A DNA stretch of 64,000 nt, from positions 186,001 to 250,000 of the forward strand of contig WRAU01000001.1 in NCBI GenBank assembly GCA_009780035.1, written 5' to 3'. The notes beneath the pieces are model-generated. The model was not told the DNA's origin, did not search any database, and saw nothing but the letters and a program-made list of their open reading frames with translations. The DNA comes from Alphaproteobacteria bacterium. GTDB taxonomy: Bacteria; Pseudomonadota; Alphaproteobacteria; WRAU01; Hepatincolaceae. Below, one piece after another: positions 8,607 through 16,806 of the stretch; within the stretch, counting starts at the first letter, position 1, and every line of letters starts with the position of its first letter. The translations under genes and the position numbers were made by a program.

Positions 8607-9851
8607 ATGGCAGATTATCAAAATGTTAGAGGCACTCACGATTTATATGGTGAGTCTTTGCAGAAATTTCTGCAGGTGGAAAGCATTGCTAAAAAATTAG
8701 CATACTATTATAACTTCAAAGAGATTCGAACACCGATTTTAGAATTCTCGCAGGTTTTTGAAAAAAACATTGGCGAAGAAACTGATATTATCGGCAAAGA
8801 AATGTATAATTTTACCGATAGAAGCGGCGACAGCATAGTGCTGCGTCCCGAAGGCACAGCTCCAGTGGTGCGTGCCATAATTTCCAACGGGCTTACCCAT
8901 ACTCTGCCTTTAAAATATTTTTATATGGGAGCGATGTTCCGCTACGAACGGCCGCAAAAAGGACGCCAGCGGCAGTTTCATCAGCTGGGTTTTGAGTATT
9001 TAGGCACTAATCATTATAGCAGCGATGTAGAAATGATTAATTTGGCTTTAGATATTATTAAAAATCTTGGCATAGCTTCTTATAAACTGCATATAAATTC
9101 GCTGGGCAGCACCCAATCGCTTAATGCTTATAAAAAAGCCTTAGTAGATTTTTTAAATTCGCAGAAAGATAAGCTATCCGCAGATTCTCTTGCCAGACTG
9201 CTGAAAAACCCATTGCGGATTTTAGATTCTAAAGCAGACAGTGATAAAGAAATTATTAAAAACGCTCCTAAAATTGCAGATTATTTGTCTGACAGTGATA
9301 AAACTTTTTTTGATAATGTTAAAAAATCTCTTAGTGATTTGGGAATCAGCTATGTTGAAGATAATAACTTGGTGCGCGGGCTAGATTATTATACCCATAC
9401 GGTTTTTGAAATTATTACAAATGATTTAGGCGCGCAGGGCACATTAATTGCAGGCGGACGCTATAATAATTTAATTAAGCAGATGGGCGGTGTTGATGCC
9501 GGAGCTTTTGGTTTTGCCGCCGGTATTGAACGGCTTAGCATGATGCTTAATAAAACTGAAGAATATCCTAAAAGCATTGCCATAATTACAGCAAATGAGG
9601 AATATAATCAGTTTGCTTTATGTATGGCGAAAAAACTGCGGAATGCCAACTTTGGGGCAAGTTTAGTGCTTGGCAAAGATGTGTCTAGCAAATTAAAAAA
9701 AGTATCAGCTGAAAGTTTCTTTTGCAGTATAATTGTGGAAGATAATAGCAATCTAACCATTAAAGATGTAAACACTCGCCAGCAGCATAAAATCAGCGAA
9801 GAAAATATTGAGGAGTTTTTGAATTCTCAATATAGTAAATACAAAATATAA
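8607..9851 (+). CDS. hisS: Histidyl-tRNA synthetase
   Basis: About 414 residues of a class II synthetase. It opens with VRGTHDLYG, has motif 2 at FRYERPQKGRQRQFHQLGFEYLG, the histidine-specific loops GLDYYTHTVFE and GGRYNNLI, and motif 3 near FGFAAGIERL. The C-terminal anticodon-binding domain is normal. I start at the ATG at 8607, since family members begin just before the VRGTHDL motif; an in-frame GTG at 8577 would add ten residues. Nine bases separate it from prfA, so hisS-prfA-prmC-DUF488 reads as one operon. Confidence 0.95.
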   Translation: MADYQNVRGTHDLYGESLQKFLQVESIAKKLAYYYNFKEIRTPILEFSQVFEKNIGEETDIIGKEMYNFTDRSGDSIVLRPEGTAPVVRAIISNGLTHTLPLKYFYMGAMFRYERPQKGRQRQFHQLGFEYLGTNHYSSDVEMINLALDIIKNLGIASYKLHINSLGSTQSLNAYKKALVDFLNSQKDKLSADSLARLLKNPLRILDSKADSDKEIIKNAPKIADYLSDSDKTFFDNVKKSLSDLGISYVEDNNLVRGLDYYTHTVFEIITNDLGAQGTLIAGGRYNNLIKQMGGVDAGAFGFAAGIERLSMMLNKTEEYPKSIAIITANEEYNQFALCMAKKLRNANFGASLVLGKDVSSKLKKVSAESFFCSIIVEDNSNLTIKDVNTRQQHKISEENIEEFLNSQYSKYKI

Positions 9852-9860
9852 GGTAAGTCA

Positions 9861-10943
9861 ATGAGTTTTGAAGATAATTTAAAATCTTTAGTTAATAAGC
9901 ATAAAGAATTGGGAGATAAGCTGGCAGAAGGAGTATCTAATGTTGAAGAATATTCTAATGATTCTAAAGAATATACCAATCTTACGCCGATTGTTGAGCT
10001 AATTAAAAACCTTTGGGATAAAAAAGCAGAGCTTAAGGATCTAAGTGAAATTATTGATTCATCGGATTCTGAAATTGAAATTAAGCACATGGCGCGGGAA
10101 GAGTATCCTAATGTGAAAGAAGCGGTTGAAAAACTTGAAAGCGATTTAAAAATTGTGCTGCTGCCTAAAGATAAAGACGATGAAAAAAGCGTTATCATAG
10201 AACTTCGCGCCGGCACAGGAGGAGACGAGGCTGCGCTGTTCGCTGCCGATTTATTCCGCATGTATTCTCGCTATGCCGAAGGACGCAAATGGAAGGTTGA
10301 GGTAATGTCTATGAGCGAAAACGGTGTTGGCGGCTACAAAGAAATTATTGCGGCTATATCTGGCAATAATGTTTTTGCAAGACTGAAATTTGAATCGGGC
10401 GTGCATCGGGTGCAAAGAGTTCCAACCACTGAGGCTAATGGAAGGGTTCATACCAGTGCCGCCACAGTGGCAGTATTGCCAGAGGCAGAAGAAGTTGACA
10501 TTCAAATTGATGAAAAAGATTTAAGAATAGATATTTATCGCTCATCAGGAGCGGGCGGTCAGCATGTGAATACTACCGATAGTGCGGTGCGGATTACCCA
10601 TATTCCTACGGGGATTGTGGTAGCACAGCAAGACGAACGGTCGCAGCATAAAAATAAAGCGAAAGCTATGAAAATTCTAATGTCAAGAATTTATGAACAG
10701 CAAAGAATGGAGCTAGATCAAAAAAGGTCTGCCGATAGAAAATCTCAGGTAGGCAGCGGCGATAGAAGTGAAAGAATAAGAACTTATAATTTTCCGCAGG
10801 GAAGGGTTTCTGACCATCGTATTAATTTAACCCTGTATAAACTTGATAGATTTATGGAAGGCGAGTTGGACGAAATGATAGACGCACTAACCGCAGCCGA
10901 TCAAGCCCTTAAATTAGCCAATGCTGAAGGATTAATGGATTGA
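9861..10943 (+). CDS. prfA: Peptide chain release factor 1
   Basis: 360 residues, the standard length. The GGQ motif that triggers peptide release is at residues 232-234 ([13 protein letters not shown]), and [23 protein letters not shown] precedes it, as in RF1. It recognises UAA and UAG. Its GGQ glutamine is the substrate of PrmC, encoded next. The stop overlaps the TTG start of prmC by four bases, which suggests translational coupling. It is distinguished from RF2 by its intact full-length N-terminus without a programmed frameshift. Confidence 0.96.
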   Translation: MSFEDNLKSLVNKHKELGDKLAEGVSNVEEYSNDSKEYTNLTPIVELIKNLWDKKAELKDLSEIIDSSDSEIEIKHMAREEYPNVKEAVEKLESDLKIVLLPKDKDDEKSVIIELRAGTGGDEAALFAADLFRMYSRYAEGRKWKVEVMSMSENGVGGYKEIIAAISGNNVFARLKFESGVHRVQRVPTTEANGRVHTSAATVAVLPEAEEVDIQIDEKDLRIDIYRSSGAGGQHVNTTDSAVRITHIPTGIVVAQQDERSQHKNKAKAMKILMSRIYEQQRMELDQKRSADRKSQVGSGDRSERIRTYNFPQGRVSDHRINLTLYKLDRFMEGELDEMIDALTAADQALKLANAEGLMD

Positions 10944-11755
10944 GCTTAAAAGAGATTTTTGCTTATTATTCGTCTAAATTGCAAAACGATTTAGAAACAA
11001 GGCTAATTCTGCAGCATGTGCTGGGCATTGATAGCAATGCTTTTATAATAAATCCTAATTTAGAAATTACTAAACAAGCAGCATTGGAAGAAATCTTTAG
11101 CAAAAGAATACAAGGTGTTCCGTTGGCTTATCTTTTAAACCAGGAATTTTTTTGGAAACATAATTTTTATGTGAATGAAAATGTGCTAATCCCGCGGCAA
11201 GACAGTGAAACGCTAATAACGGCATTTTTAGAATACATTCCTGCAAATGCGGAGATAAATATTTTAGAAATCGGTATCGGCAGCGGCTGCCTGTTGCTAT
11301 CTTTACTGCATGAATATCAAAATGCGATAGGGCAAGGGGTAGATATATCGGCAGAAGCCCTAAATGTTAGCTTAATAAATGCTAAAAATCTGCAGGTTGC
11401 AAGCCGTTTAAAATTATCGCAGTCTAATATTTTTAGCAGTGTAAAAGATAGTTTTGATATAATAATCAGCAATCCGCCTTATATTGCAGAAAATGACCCA
11501 GATATTGCCCGTGATGTCCGAAATTTTGAACCTTCAATAGCACTTTTTGCTGCAAATAATGGTTTATTTTTTTATGAAGAAATTTTATCGCAAGCACAGA
11601 AATATCTTAAAAAAGATGGCATGATATTTTTAGAAATCGGCTATAAGCAGAATGCCGATGTTATAAGTATTGCTAAATCTAATGGTTTACAATATTTAGA
11701 AACTAAAAAAGATATGTCTCGCAGGGATAGAGTAGTAATTTTAAAAAAGGCGTAA
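10940..11755 (+). CDS. prmC: Release factor glutamine methyltransferase PrmC (HemK)
   Basis: 271 residues. An N-terminal helical domain is followed by PRQDSETLI near residue 90, the SAM loop [10 protein letters not shown] near 116, and the catalytic ISNPPYIAE near 182. PrmC methylates the GGQ glutamine of RF1 and RF2. Translation probably starts at TTG 10940, which overlaps the prfA stop (TTGA); no ATG lies near the expected N-terminus. The substrate gene is immediately upstream and DUF488 follows after one base. Confidence 0.95.
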   Translation: MSLKEIFAYYSSKLQNDLETRLILQHVLGIDSNAFIINPNLEITKQAALEEIFSKRIQGVPLAYLLNQEFFWKHNFYVNENVLIPRQDSETLITAFLEYIPANAEINILEIGIGSGCLLLSLLHEYQNAIGQGVDISAEALNVSLINAKNLQVASRLKLSQSNIFSSVKDSFDIIISNPPYIAENDPDIARDVRNFEPSIALFAANNGLFFYEEILSQAQKYLKKDGMIFLEIGYKQNADVISIAKSNGLQYLETKKDMSRRDRVVILKKA

Positions 11756-11756
11756 T

Positions 11757-12197
11757 ATGCTTTATACCATCGGGCACAGCAATGTTGATTTAGAATATTT
11801 CTTAAATGTGCTGCAAAAATATGAAATTAATATTTTGTGTGATATTCGCATAACGCCTTATTCTGCCTATGTGCCGCATTTTAATAAAGAAAATTTAGCG
11901 GCAGCGGCTAAGCGGGCTGGCATTATATATATCCATAAAACAGAATTGGGCAGTGTTAATGTTTATCCGCTGGTAGAGCCTACAGAGGCTATATTAAATA
12001 TTTTAGAAAAAATTGCATTAACCTCTCAAACTAAAAATGTGGTTTTGATGTCAGACGGTTGGGATTATAAAAACTGCCACCGCACAATTTTAGCAGATTG
12101 GATAGAATATCATTTTAACACCGTCAGCAAGGCTATTAATATTAAAAATGCTGAGCTATTCAGTAAAAAGCAATCGCAGTTGAATATTTTTAATTAG
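11757..12197 (+). CDS. DUF488 family protein
   Basis: 146 residues, shorter than many members (about 170-200). The family signatures are visible: YTIGHSN at the start, ILCDIRITPYSAYVPHFNKE around residue 30, GIIYIHKTELG, and a C-terminal NCHR. The usual cysteine two or three residues after VVLM is replaced here (MSDGWDYKNCHR). The biochemical role of the family is not established. The start is one base after prmC, so it shares that operon. It is the last gene before the outer-membrane-protein operon. Confidence 0.75.
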   Translation: MLYTIGHSNVDLEYFLNVLQKYEINILCDIRITPYSAYVPHFNKENLAAAAKRAGIIYIHKTELGSVNVYPLVEPTEAILNILEKIALTSQTKNVVLMSDGWDYKNCHRTILADWIEYHFNTVSKAINIKNAELFSKKQSQLNIFN

Positions 12198-12258
12198 TTG
12201 TAAAATTATCAATAAAGATACAAATACCGCAATAATATATCAATATCTTAATAAAAAC

Positions 12259-12286
12259 TTGCCTTACCCCCCCCCCATGATATTCT
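12259..12286 (+). promoter_or_regulatory. Promoter with a ten-C homopolymer in the -35/-10 spacer
   Basis: TTGCCT at 12259-12264 and TATTCT at 12281-12286 are separated by 16 bases, ten of which are an unbroken C run (12267-12276). The GTG start of the first outer-membrane gene is 30 bases beyond. The same layout, with a shorter C run, precedes the paralogous operon at 41335. Twenty bases after the C run are identical between the two copies. Slippage in the run would alter spacer length. The hexamer assignment is by eye. Confidence 0.55.
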
Positions 12287-12316
12287 AGGTTTTATAGGTG
12301 TTTATAGGGTATTATA

Positions 12317-13285
12317 GTGGTACGATCTGTATTATTTGTAACGGTATTTATTATTTTTTTGCTTATTAGCAAGTCTTATGCAGAATTTTATTTTTCTGTT
12401 GGCGGTTCATTAAATCAAACCGATAAACTAAAATATAAAGCTGTATCACAGAAGCCGCTTTTTGAAAACTTCAGCATTACTAATACTTTTGCCCCTGTTG
12501 ATGAAATTGTTTGCCCCAGCTGTGTTTATGGCGCCGGAGCAGTAAGATGGGATATTCATAAAGTAGTTTCCATAAGCGAATCCCTAAACTATACCCAGTT
12601 AGATAATAATTTAGATATCTCTTCAAAATTAAGCAATCAAGGAATTCCATCGTATAACCTAGCGGTTGGCTATAAAATTAGGAATTTTAGAATTGAAAGT
12701 GAGTTTAAATACACGGCTTTTAATAGTAATTTAGTATCATTAAATACAAATATTAATGTTAATAATAATACAAGCATTGCAAGTGAGTTTTATTGCGTAG
12801 CCGCAGCAGGAAGCAGCAATAATGATCAATTTCTTGATAGGTGTAATGCCGAATATTCCGCATATAACTCTACAGAAAATATTTCTAGCAATTATAATAT
12901 TTATGCCGATTTACTAGAATTTACAACATTTGGAGAAGCTCCTTATGTTAATGCAGCCAGCAAAGTTATGTATAGTTTTATTAATTTTTTATATGATGTG
13001 CCTCTATCACAATCTTTTGGACTTTTTACCGGCGTAGGCCTGGGAGCAGCATATTATAAATTAATAACTGCCACCAACTTGCCGCTTAACTTAAATGGCA
13101 ATGCCACAGCGATGGCTTATCAGTATAAACTTGGTGCTTACTATAATATTTTAGGCTACGATAATTTTCGTTTTTTGGTATCGCTTACGAAAATTAATTC
13201 TGCAAAATTTAAGTTTAAAAATTTTGAAGCTGCTCCAATAAACAGCCGTAGTGTTGATTTTGGCTTAATGTATATTATCGGGTGA
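12317..13285 (+). CDS. Outer-membrane beta-barrel protein A1 (paralogue of 40385-41335)
   Basis: 322 residues with a signal peptide (hydrophobic to about residue 20, then SYAEFYFSVGGSL). Alternating short strands and Asn-rich loops, plus a C-terminal VDFGLMYIIG strand, indicate a barrel. It aligns along its length with the protein at 40385-41335: shared features are AEFYFS/AEIYFS after the signal, a CPSC/CSKC pair near residue 55, a YC...C loop, and SFGLFTGVGLG-like strands near the end. It distantly recalls rickettsial P44/Msp2 surface antigens, but that is only an impression. GTG start with AGGG upstream; four-base overlap with the next gene. Confidence 0.75.
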   Translation: MVRSVLFVTVFIIFLLISKSYAEFYFSVGGSLNQTDKLKYKAVSQKPLFENFSITNTFAPVDEIVCPSCVYGAGAVRWDIHKVVSISESLNYTQLDNNLDISSKLSNQGIPSYNLAVGYKIRNFRIESEFKYTAFNSNLVSLNTNINVNNNTSIASEFYCVAAAGSSNNDQFLDRCNAEYSAYNSTENISSNYNIYADLLEFTTFGEAPYVNAASKVMYSFINFLYDVPLSQSFGLFTGVGLGAAYYKLITATNLPLNLNGNATAMAYQYKLGAYYNILGYDNFRFLVSLTKINSAKFKFKNFEAAPINSRSVDFGLMYIIG

Positions 13286-14406
13286 ACATAGTGAAAAATA
13301 TTGTAATTATTTTTGTTATTTGCTTTCCCGCATTCTTAAACGCTGCCGGTTTTTATATCAGCGTAGGGACAGGCTATAGTATTTCTGGCAGCAGCGATAT
13401 AAATGTTGGCAATATTGGGCTGAGGGACACTTCCATTAGCCGCAGTAGCACAGTGGTAGATAAAACGATTCTAGCAGATACAGATGGTATAGATACCGGC
13501 ATTGATGGGGCAGTTAGAATGGTGATAGATACCGCCACCGCTACGCACTATTCTAGCCTGTTAAAAGCAGCTTCTTATAATAAAGCAATAAAAAATACAG
13601 CTTATTCTGGCAGCATAGGCTGGGCTTTTAAAAATATGCGGATAGAAGCAGAGCTAAAAAATGCGGTTTTACAAATACAGCCAAAAAGTTCTGTTTATGA
13701 TGTAATTATGAGCAGAGATTGGGAGAGCCTAATAACCAGTTATTGCGTAGTAGGACACCAAACTGGCACTACCGCTTCTTCATGCGCAAAGAATGGAATG
13801 CAAGTTGATATTAGTGAATGCCCTGATTTAAGCAATCTTGGTCCTACACATAATCCTACATGCCATAAAAATGAAACAACTATGAGCGGACAAACAGGGG
13901 ATACCGCTATTAACGATATTATTGTAGATGGCAATAATGCCGATTTTGCTTTTAAAGCTGCCAATATAAATATGAATAACTATTTAGGTTTTATGAATTT
14001 TATATACGAATTACCGGTAAGTAAAAGTTTTACTTTATTTACCGGAGTTGGTTTTGGCTATGGAAGTTCCTCCATTAGCGGAGCAGTATTGCCGAAAACT
14101 AAACAAGCATTTTCTTATCCTGCTTATCAATATAAAATGGGAATGTATTATTCTATGACATCACATATAGATATAACTATTAATTACGCTAATATTAATA
14201 TGATTGGGACTGTGAAAAGGACAGATATTATTATTAAAGATACGGCTTTGCAATCTATCGACTTTGGTTTGCGGTATAATTTTTCTAAACGCAGCCCTAC
14301 TTTCTTTGAGGACTATAACTATAAAAAAATAGCGCAAAAATATGTAGATATTTTTTCTCTTCCAGCCCTAGATAATAATGGAAGTAAAAGAATAAAAAAA
14401 TATTAA
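13282..14406 (+). CDS. Outer-membrane beta-barrel protein B1 (paralogue of 39312-40379)
   Basis: 374 residues. A signal peptide ends near ALNAAGFYISVG. The rest is barrel-like, closing with a near-terminal strand DFGLRYNFSKRSPTFFEDYNY that is almost identical in the paralogue at 39312-40379. The middle holds a cysteine-containing variable loop (YCVVG...SCAKNG...ECPDL). Other shared blocks are SSVYDVIM/SSIYDVIL, FMNFIYELPVSKSFTLFTGVGFGYG-like strands and YPAYQYKMGMYYSMTS. It starts with GTG overlapping the A1 stop (GTGA), so the two are translationally coupled. Confidence 0.75.
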   Translation: MNIVKNIVIIFVICFPAFLNAAGFYISVGTGYSISGSSDINVGNIGLRDTSISRSSTVVDKTILADTDGIDTGIDGAVRMVIDTATATHYSSLLKAASYNKAIKNTAYSGSIGWAFKNMRIEAELKNAVLQIQPKSSVYDVIMSRDWESLITSYCVVGHQTGTTASSCAKNGMQVDISECPDLSNLGPTHNPTCHKNETTMSGQTGDTAINDIIVDGNNADFAFKAANINMNNYLGFMNFIYELPVSKSFTLFTGVGFGYGSSSISGAVLPKTKQAFSYPAYQYKMGMYYSMTSHIDITINYANINMIGTVKRTDIIIKDTALQSIDFGLRYNFSKRSPTFFEDYNYKKIAQKYVDIFSLPALDNNGSKRIKKY

Positions 14407-14413
14407 AATATGC

Positions 14414-14442
14414 TTGACAAACTATAAAAATATGGCAATAAT
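14414..14442 (+). promoter_or_regulatory. Sigma-70-type promoter of rplM-rpsI
   Basis: A perfect -35 TTGACA (14414-14419), a 17-base spacer and AATAAT (14437-14442), about 45 bases before the rplM ATG. It follows directly after the stop of the upstream barrel gene. Confidence 0.7.
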
Positions 14443-14487
14443 ACACTTTGTTATTGAAATATATATTGTAAAAAAATGGTAGAAAAA

Positions 14488-14946
14488 ATGAAGACATACT
14501 CGCCAAAACTTGCTGAGATTGAAAACAAATGGTATGTGGTTGATGCTAAAGATGTTGTTCTTGGTAGATTAGCAGTTATTCTGGCTAACAGAATCAGAGG
14601 CAAACATAAGCCCACCTTTGCTCCTCACATGGATTGCGGTGATAATATCGTAGTTATTAATGCCGAGAAAGTAAAATTAACCGGCAATAAAAAAGCTCAA
14701 GGAAAATTCATCTGGCATACAAATCATCCCGGCGGAATTAAAGAAAAATCTTGGGCTGATATTATTGATGGCAAACATCCGGAAAGATTAATCTCTAAAG
14801 CGGTAGAAAGAATGATTTCTAAAGGAGTTTTAAGACGCAATCAAATGAGAAGGCTGCATATTTATGCAGGGGAATCTCATCCTCACGAAGCACAGGCTCC
14901 AGAAGTTTTAGATGTTTCTGTTTTTAATGCTAAAAATAAAAGGTAA
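14488..14946 (+). CDS. rplM: 50S ribosomal protein L13
   Basis: 152 residues. The start [19 protein letters not shown], then [20 protein letters not shown] and [23 protein letters not shown] are all classic L13. I choose the ATG at 14488, with GGTAG seven bases upstream, over an ATG at 14476 with no ribosome-binding site. It binds 23S rRNA early in 50S assembly. rpsI follows after six bases, the usual bacterial pairing. Confidence 0.97.
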   Translation: MKTYSPKLAEIENKWYVVDAKDVVLGRLAVILANRIRGKHKPTFAPHMDCGDNIVVINAEKVKLTGNKKAQGKFIWHTNHPGGIKEKSWADIIDGKHPERLISKAVERMISKGVLRRNQMRRLHIYAGESHPHEAQAPEVLDVSVFNAKNKR

Positions 14947-14952
14947 AATAAT

Positions 14953-15444
14953 ATGACTCAAAAAATTGAAAACCTTCAAGATTTAGGTGCATCTGTAGAA
15001 TTAGAAGCTGTTAGTGGTTTAGCTAAGCCTATTGTATATGAAAGAAAAGTAGATGCAAAAGGTCGTGCTTATGCTACTGGTAAGAAAAAAAGCTCAATAG
15101 CTAAAGTTTGGTTAAAAGCCGGCAGCGGTAAAATTACTATTAATAATCAAGATATAGAACAGTATTTAGTTCGTCCGGTATTGCGTATGATTGTTAATCA
15201 GCCGTTTGGTATTGTAAATGCTGAAAATCAATATGATGTTGTTATTACAGTTAGCGGCGGCGGACTATCAGGACAGGCTGATGCTATTAAACACGGAGTT
15301 TCTAAGGCTTTATTTGCTTTCAATCCTGAATATAGATCTACTTTGAAAAACGAAGGATTCTTAACCCGCGATAGCCGTGTGGTAGAAAGAAAGAAATATG
15401 GTAAAGCTAAAGCAAGAAGAAGCTACCAATTCTCGAAAAGATAG
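14953..15444 (+). CDS. rpsI: 30S ribosomal protein S9
   Basis: 163 residues. An extension of about 30 residues precedes the core, as in other alphaproteobacteria. The core has [49 protein letters not shown], and the conserved basic tail ending [16 protein letters not shown], whose last Lys-Arg reaches the P-site tRNA. It is co-transcribed with rplM and followed by a clear terminator. Confidence 0.97.
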   Translation: MTQKIENLQDLGASVELEAVSGLAKPIVYERKVDAKGRAYATGKKKSSIAKVWLKAGSGKITINNQDIEQYLVRPVLRMIVNQPFGIVNAENQYDVVITVSGGGLSGQADAIKHGVSKALFAFNPEYRSTLKNEGFLTRDSRVVERKKYGKAKARRSYQFSKR

Positions 15445-15477
15445 TTTTTTCAAAATTATCTATGGCAAGATAAATTT

Positions 15478-15508
15478 AGGGAGTATATTAAAATATACTC
15501 CCTTTTTT
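15478..15508 (+). terminator. Rho-independent terminator of rplM-rpsI
   Basis: An eleven-base stem beginning GGGAGTATA pairs with TATACTCCC and is followed by six T residues, 34 bases after the rpsI stop. Confidence 0.9.
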
Positions 15509-15623
15509 ATTGTATCCTATACCTATCCGTTATGCGGTGCTTGACACGGCATGATGATTGAGAGGTTTATATGCGCTCCTATTTTAAATCGTATATCTGT
15601 TTTATAAATATTAATCTTTCTTA

Positions 15624-15652
15624 TTGACAAATATTTTACATCAAACTATATT
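15624..15652 (+). promoter_or_regulatory. Sigma-70-type promoter of the oxidoreductase gene
   Basis: TTGACA (15624-15629), a 17-base spacer and TATATT (15647-15652), about 57 bases before the ATG at 15710. A good AAGAGG ribosome-binding site follows. Confidence 0.65.
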
Positions 15653-15709
15653 TAATATAGTTGATATACAATACAACGCCTATTTAAAATTAAAACTTAA
15701 GAGGAAGAT

Positions 15710-16225
15710 ATGAAAAGAACTTTAGTAGTAGTTGGTCATCAAAATTATGAAAAATCTAATTATAATAAAAAACTGGTTGAATCTTTAAAAGATTTGCCTA
15801 ATGTTGATGTGCATGTTATAAAAGAGAATTTTGATGTATCTCAAGAGCAAAAACTTTTGGCAGAACATGACAATATAGTTTTTCAATTTCCGTTTACTTG
15901 GTATAATCTTTCTCCGCTTTTTAAATCTTGGTTTGATAAAGTATTTGTTAGAGGTTTTGCTTACGGCGATGGCGGCAATAAATTAGAGGGTAAAAACTTT
16001 GCAATTGCTATTACAACATCTTCATTTGCCGAAGCCTATACTCATTCGGGGCATAATAAATATACAGTTGATGAGTTTTTAACTCCAACTAAAGCAACCA
16101 TTAATTTTGCAAGAGGGAATTTAAAAGGAATTTTTGCTTTGCATGGTTGTATGCCTAATGGAATATCTGAAAATGAACTGGCTAAAAAACTTAAAGAGTA
16201 TAAAAGTTTTGTAGCTGCCCTATAA
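15710..16225 (+). CDS. NAD(P)H oxidoreductase, flavodoxin_2 / KefF-MdaB family
   Basis: 171 residues of a flavodoxin-like fold. An N-terminal VVVGHQNYEKSNYNKKLVESL phosphate loop is followed by NIVFQFPFTWYNLSPLFKSWFDKVFVRGFAYG, the FMN-contacting segment that defines the quinone reductase/KefF family. Members transfer two electrons from NAD(P)H to quinones or regulate the KefC potassium channel; no kef channel gene is adjacent. It has its own promoter and is monocistronic, ending at a GC-rich hairpin shared with the convergent lipoprotein gene. Confidence 0.85.
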   Translation: MKRTLVVVGHQNYEKSNYNKKLVESLKDLPNVDVHVIKENFDVSQEQKLLAEHDNIVFQFPFTWYNLSPLFKSWFDKVFVRGFAYGDGGNKLEGKNFAIAITTSSFAEAYTHSGHNKYTVDEFLTPTKATINFARGNLKGIFALHGCMPNGISENELAKKLKEYKSFVAAL

Positions 16226-16249
16226 TACTTTTAGTTATAACTGCGAAAA

Positions 16250-16275
16250 GCCATGCTGTGTTTACACGGCATGGC
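16250..16275. terminator. Hairpin between convergent genes
   Basis: GCCATGC pairs with GCATGGC around a small TGTG/CACG inner stem, midway between the stops at 16225 and 16289. It lacks a clear T run on either side, so termination is inferred from stem strength and position. Confidence 0.55.
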
Positions 16276-16288
16276 AAGGTAGGTAAAA

Positions 16289-16750
16289 TTAGCAGTGCTG
16301 GTGGCTAATTTTAATATCTTCATTCTTTGCCAAATTTTCAAAAAGTTTATTTATACTGCAGGTTAAAACTTCTTCATTATCTAGCGGATTAGATTCTTTA
16401 AAAATTATTTTTCCTAAAAATACAGTTTTTAAATTGTTGCTAGTATTATCTAAAATAGTAATTTGCAATGTTTTATGCGAACCATTTTCTTTATAGTTTA
16501 TGCTTACTAAATAGTTTGCTGTTGTTTGAGAGTTTTTATCTTTTAATTTAATAAAATCGCGGGCGATTAAATTTTTATCTAAAATATTTTCCATTTGAGG
16601 CGTTAAATTAGGAGAACTAATAATATAATAAGTTCCTGAATTTCTTAGGTGGTTTTCCATCTCTATTGATGATGTAGAATGATTTTGTATATTGCACCCA
16701 GCAATTAACAACAGAAGTCCTATCGCAAAAATTTTCACAAAAATAACCAT
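16289..16750 (-). CDS. Small predicted lipoprotein, unknown function
   Basis: 153 residues. A hydrophobic N-terminus (VKIFAIGLLLLIAGC) ends in a good lipobox with the acylated cysteine near residue 19, so the protein should be tethered to a membrane facing the periplasm. The remainder is a small alpha/beta-looking domain with Asn/Lys-rich stretches and three later cysteines, including the C-terminal residue. I do not recognise a family. It lies downstream of feoAB in the same direction, 56 bases after the feoB stop. Confidence 0.6.
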   Translation of the reverse strand: MVIFVKIFAIGLLLLIAGCNIQNHSTSSIEMENHLRNSGTYYIISSPNLTPQMENILDKNLIARDFIKLKDKNSQTTANYLVSINYKENGSHKTLQITILDNTSNNLKTVFLGKIIFKESNPLDNEEVLTCSINKLFENLAKNEDIKISHQHC

Positions 16751-16806
16751 AATTTGATTTTAAACAATAGGATTATATCTAATATTTTAATAACTGGCAA
16801 GGATTC

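Noticed and set aside
9827-10261. Antisense frame of 144 codons opposite prfA
   Set aside because: It is low-complexity serine-rich translation of the reverse strand of a well-conserved gene, with no independent start signal.
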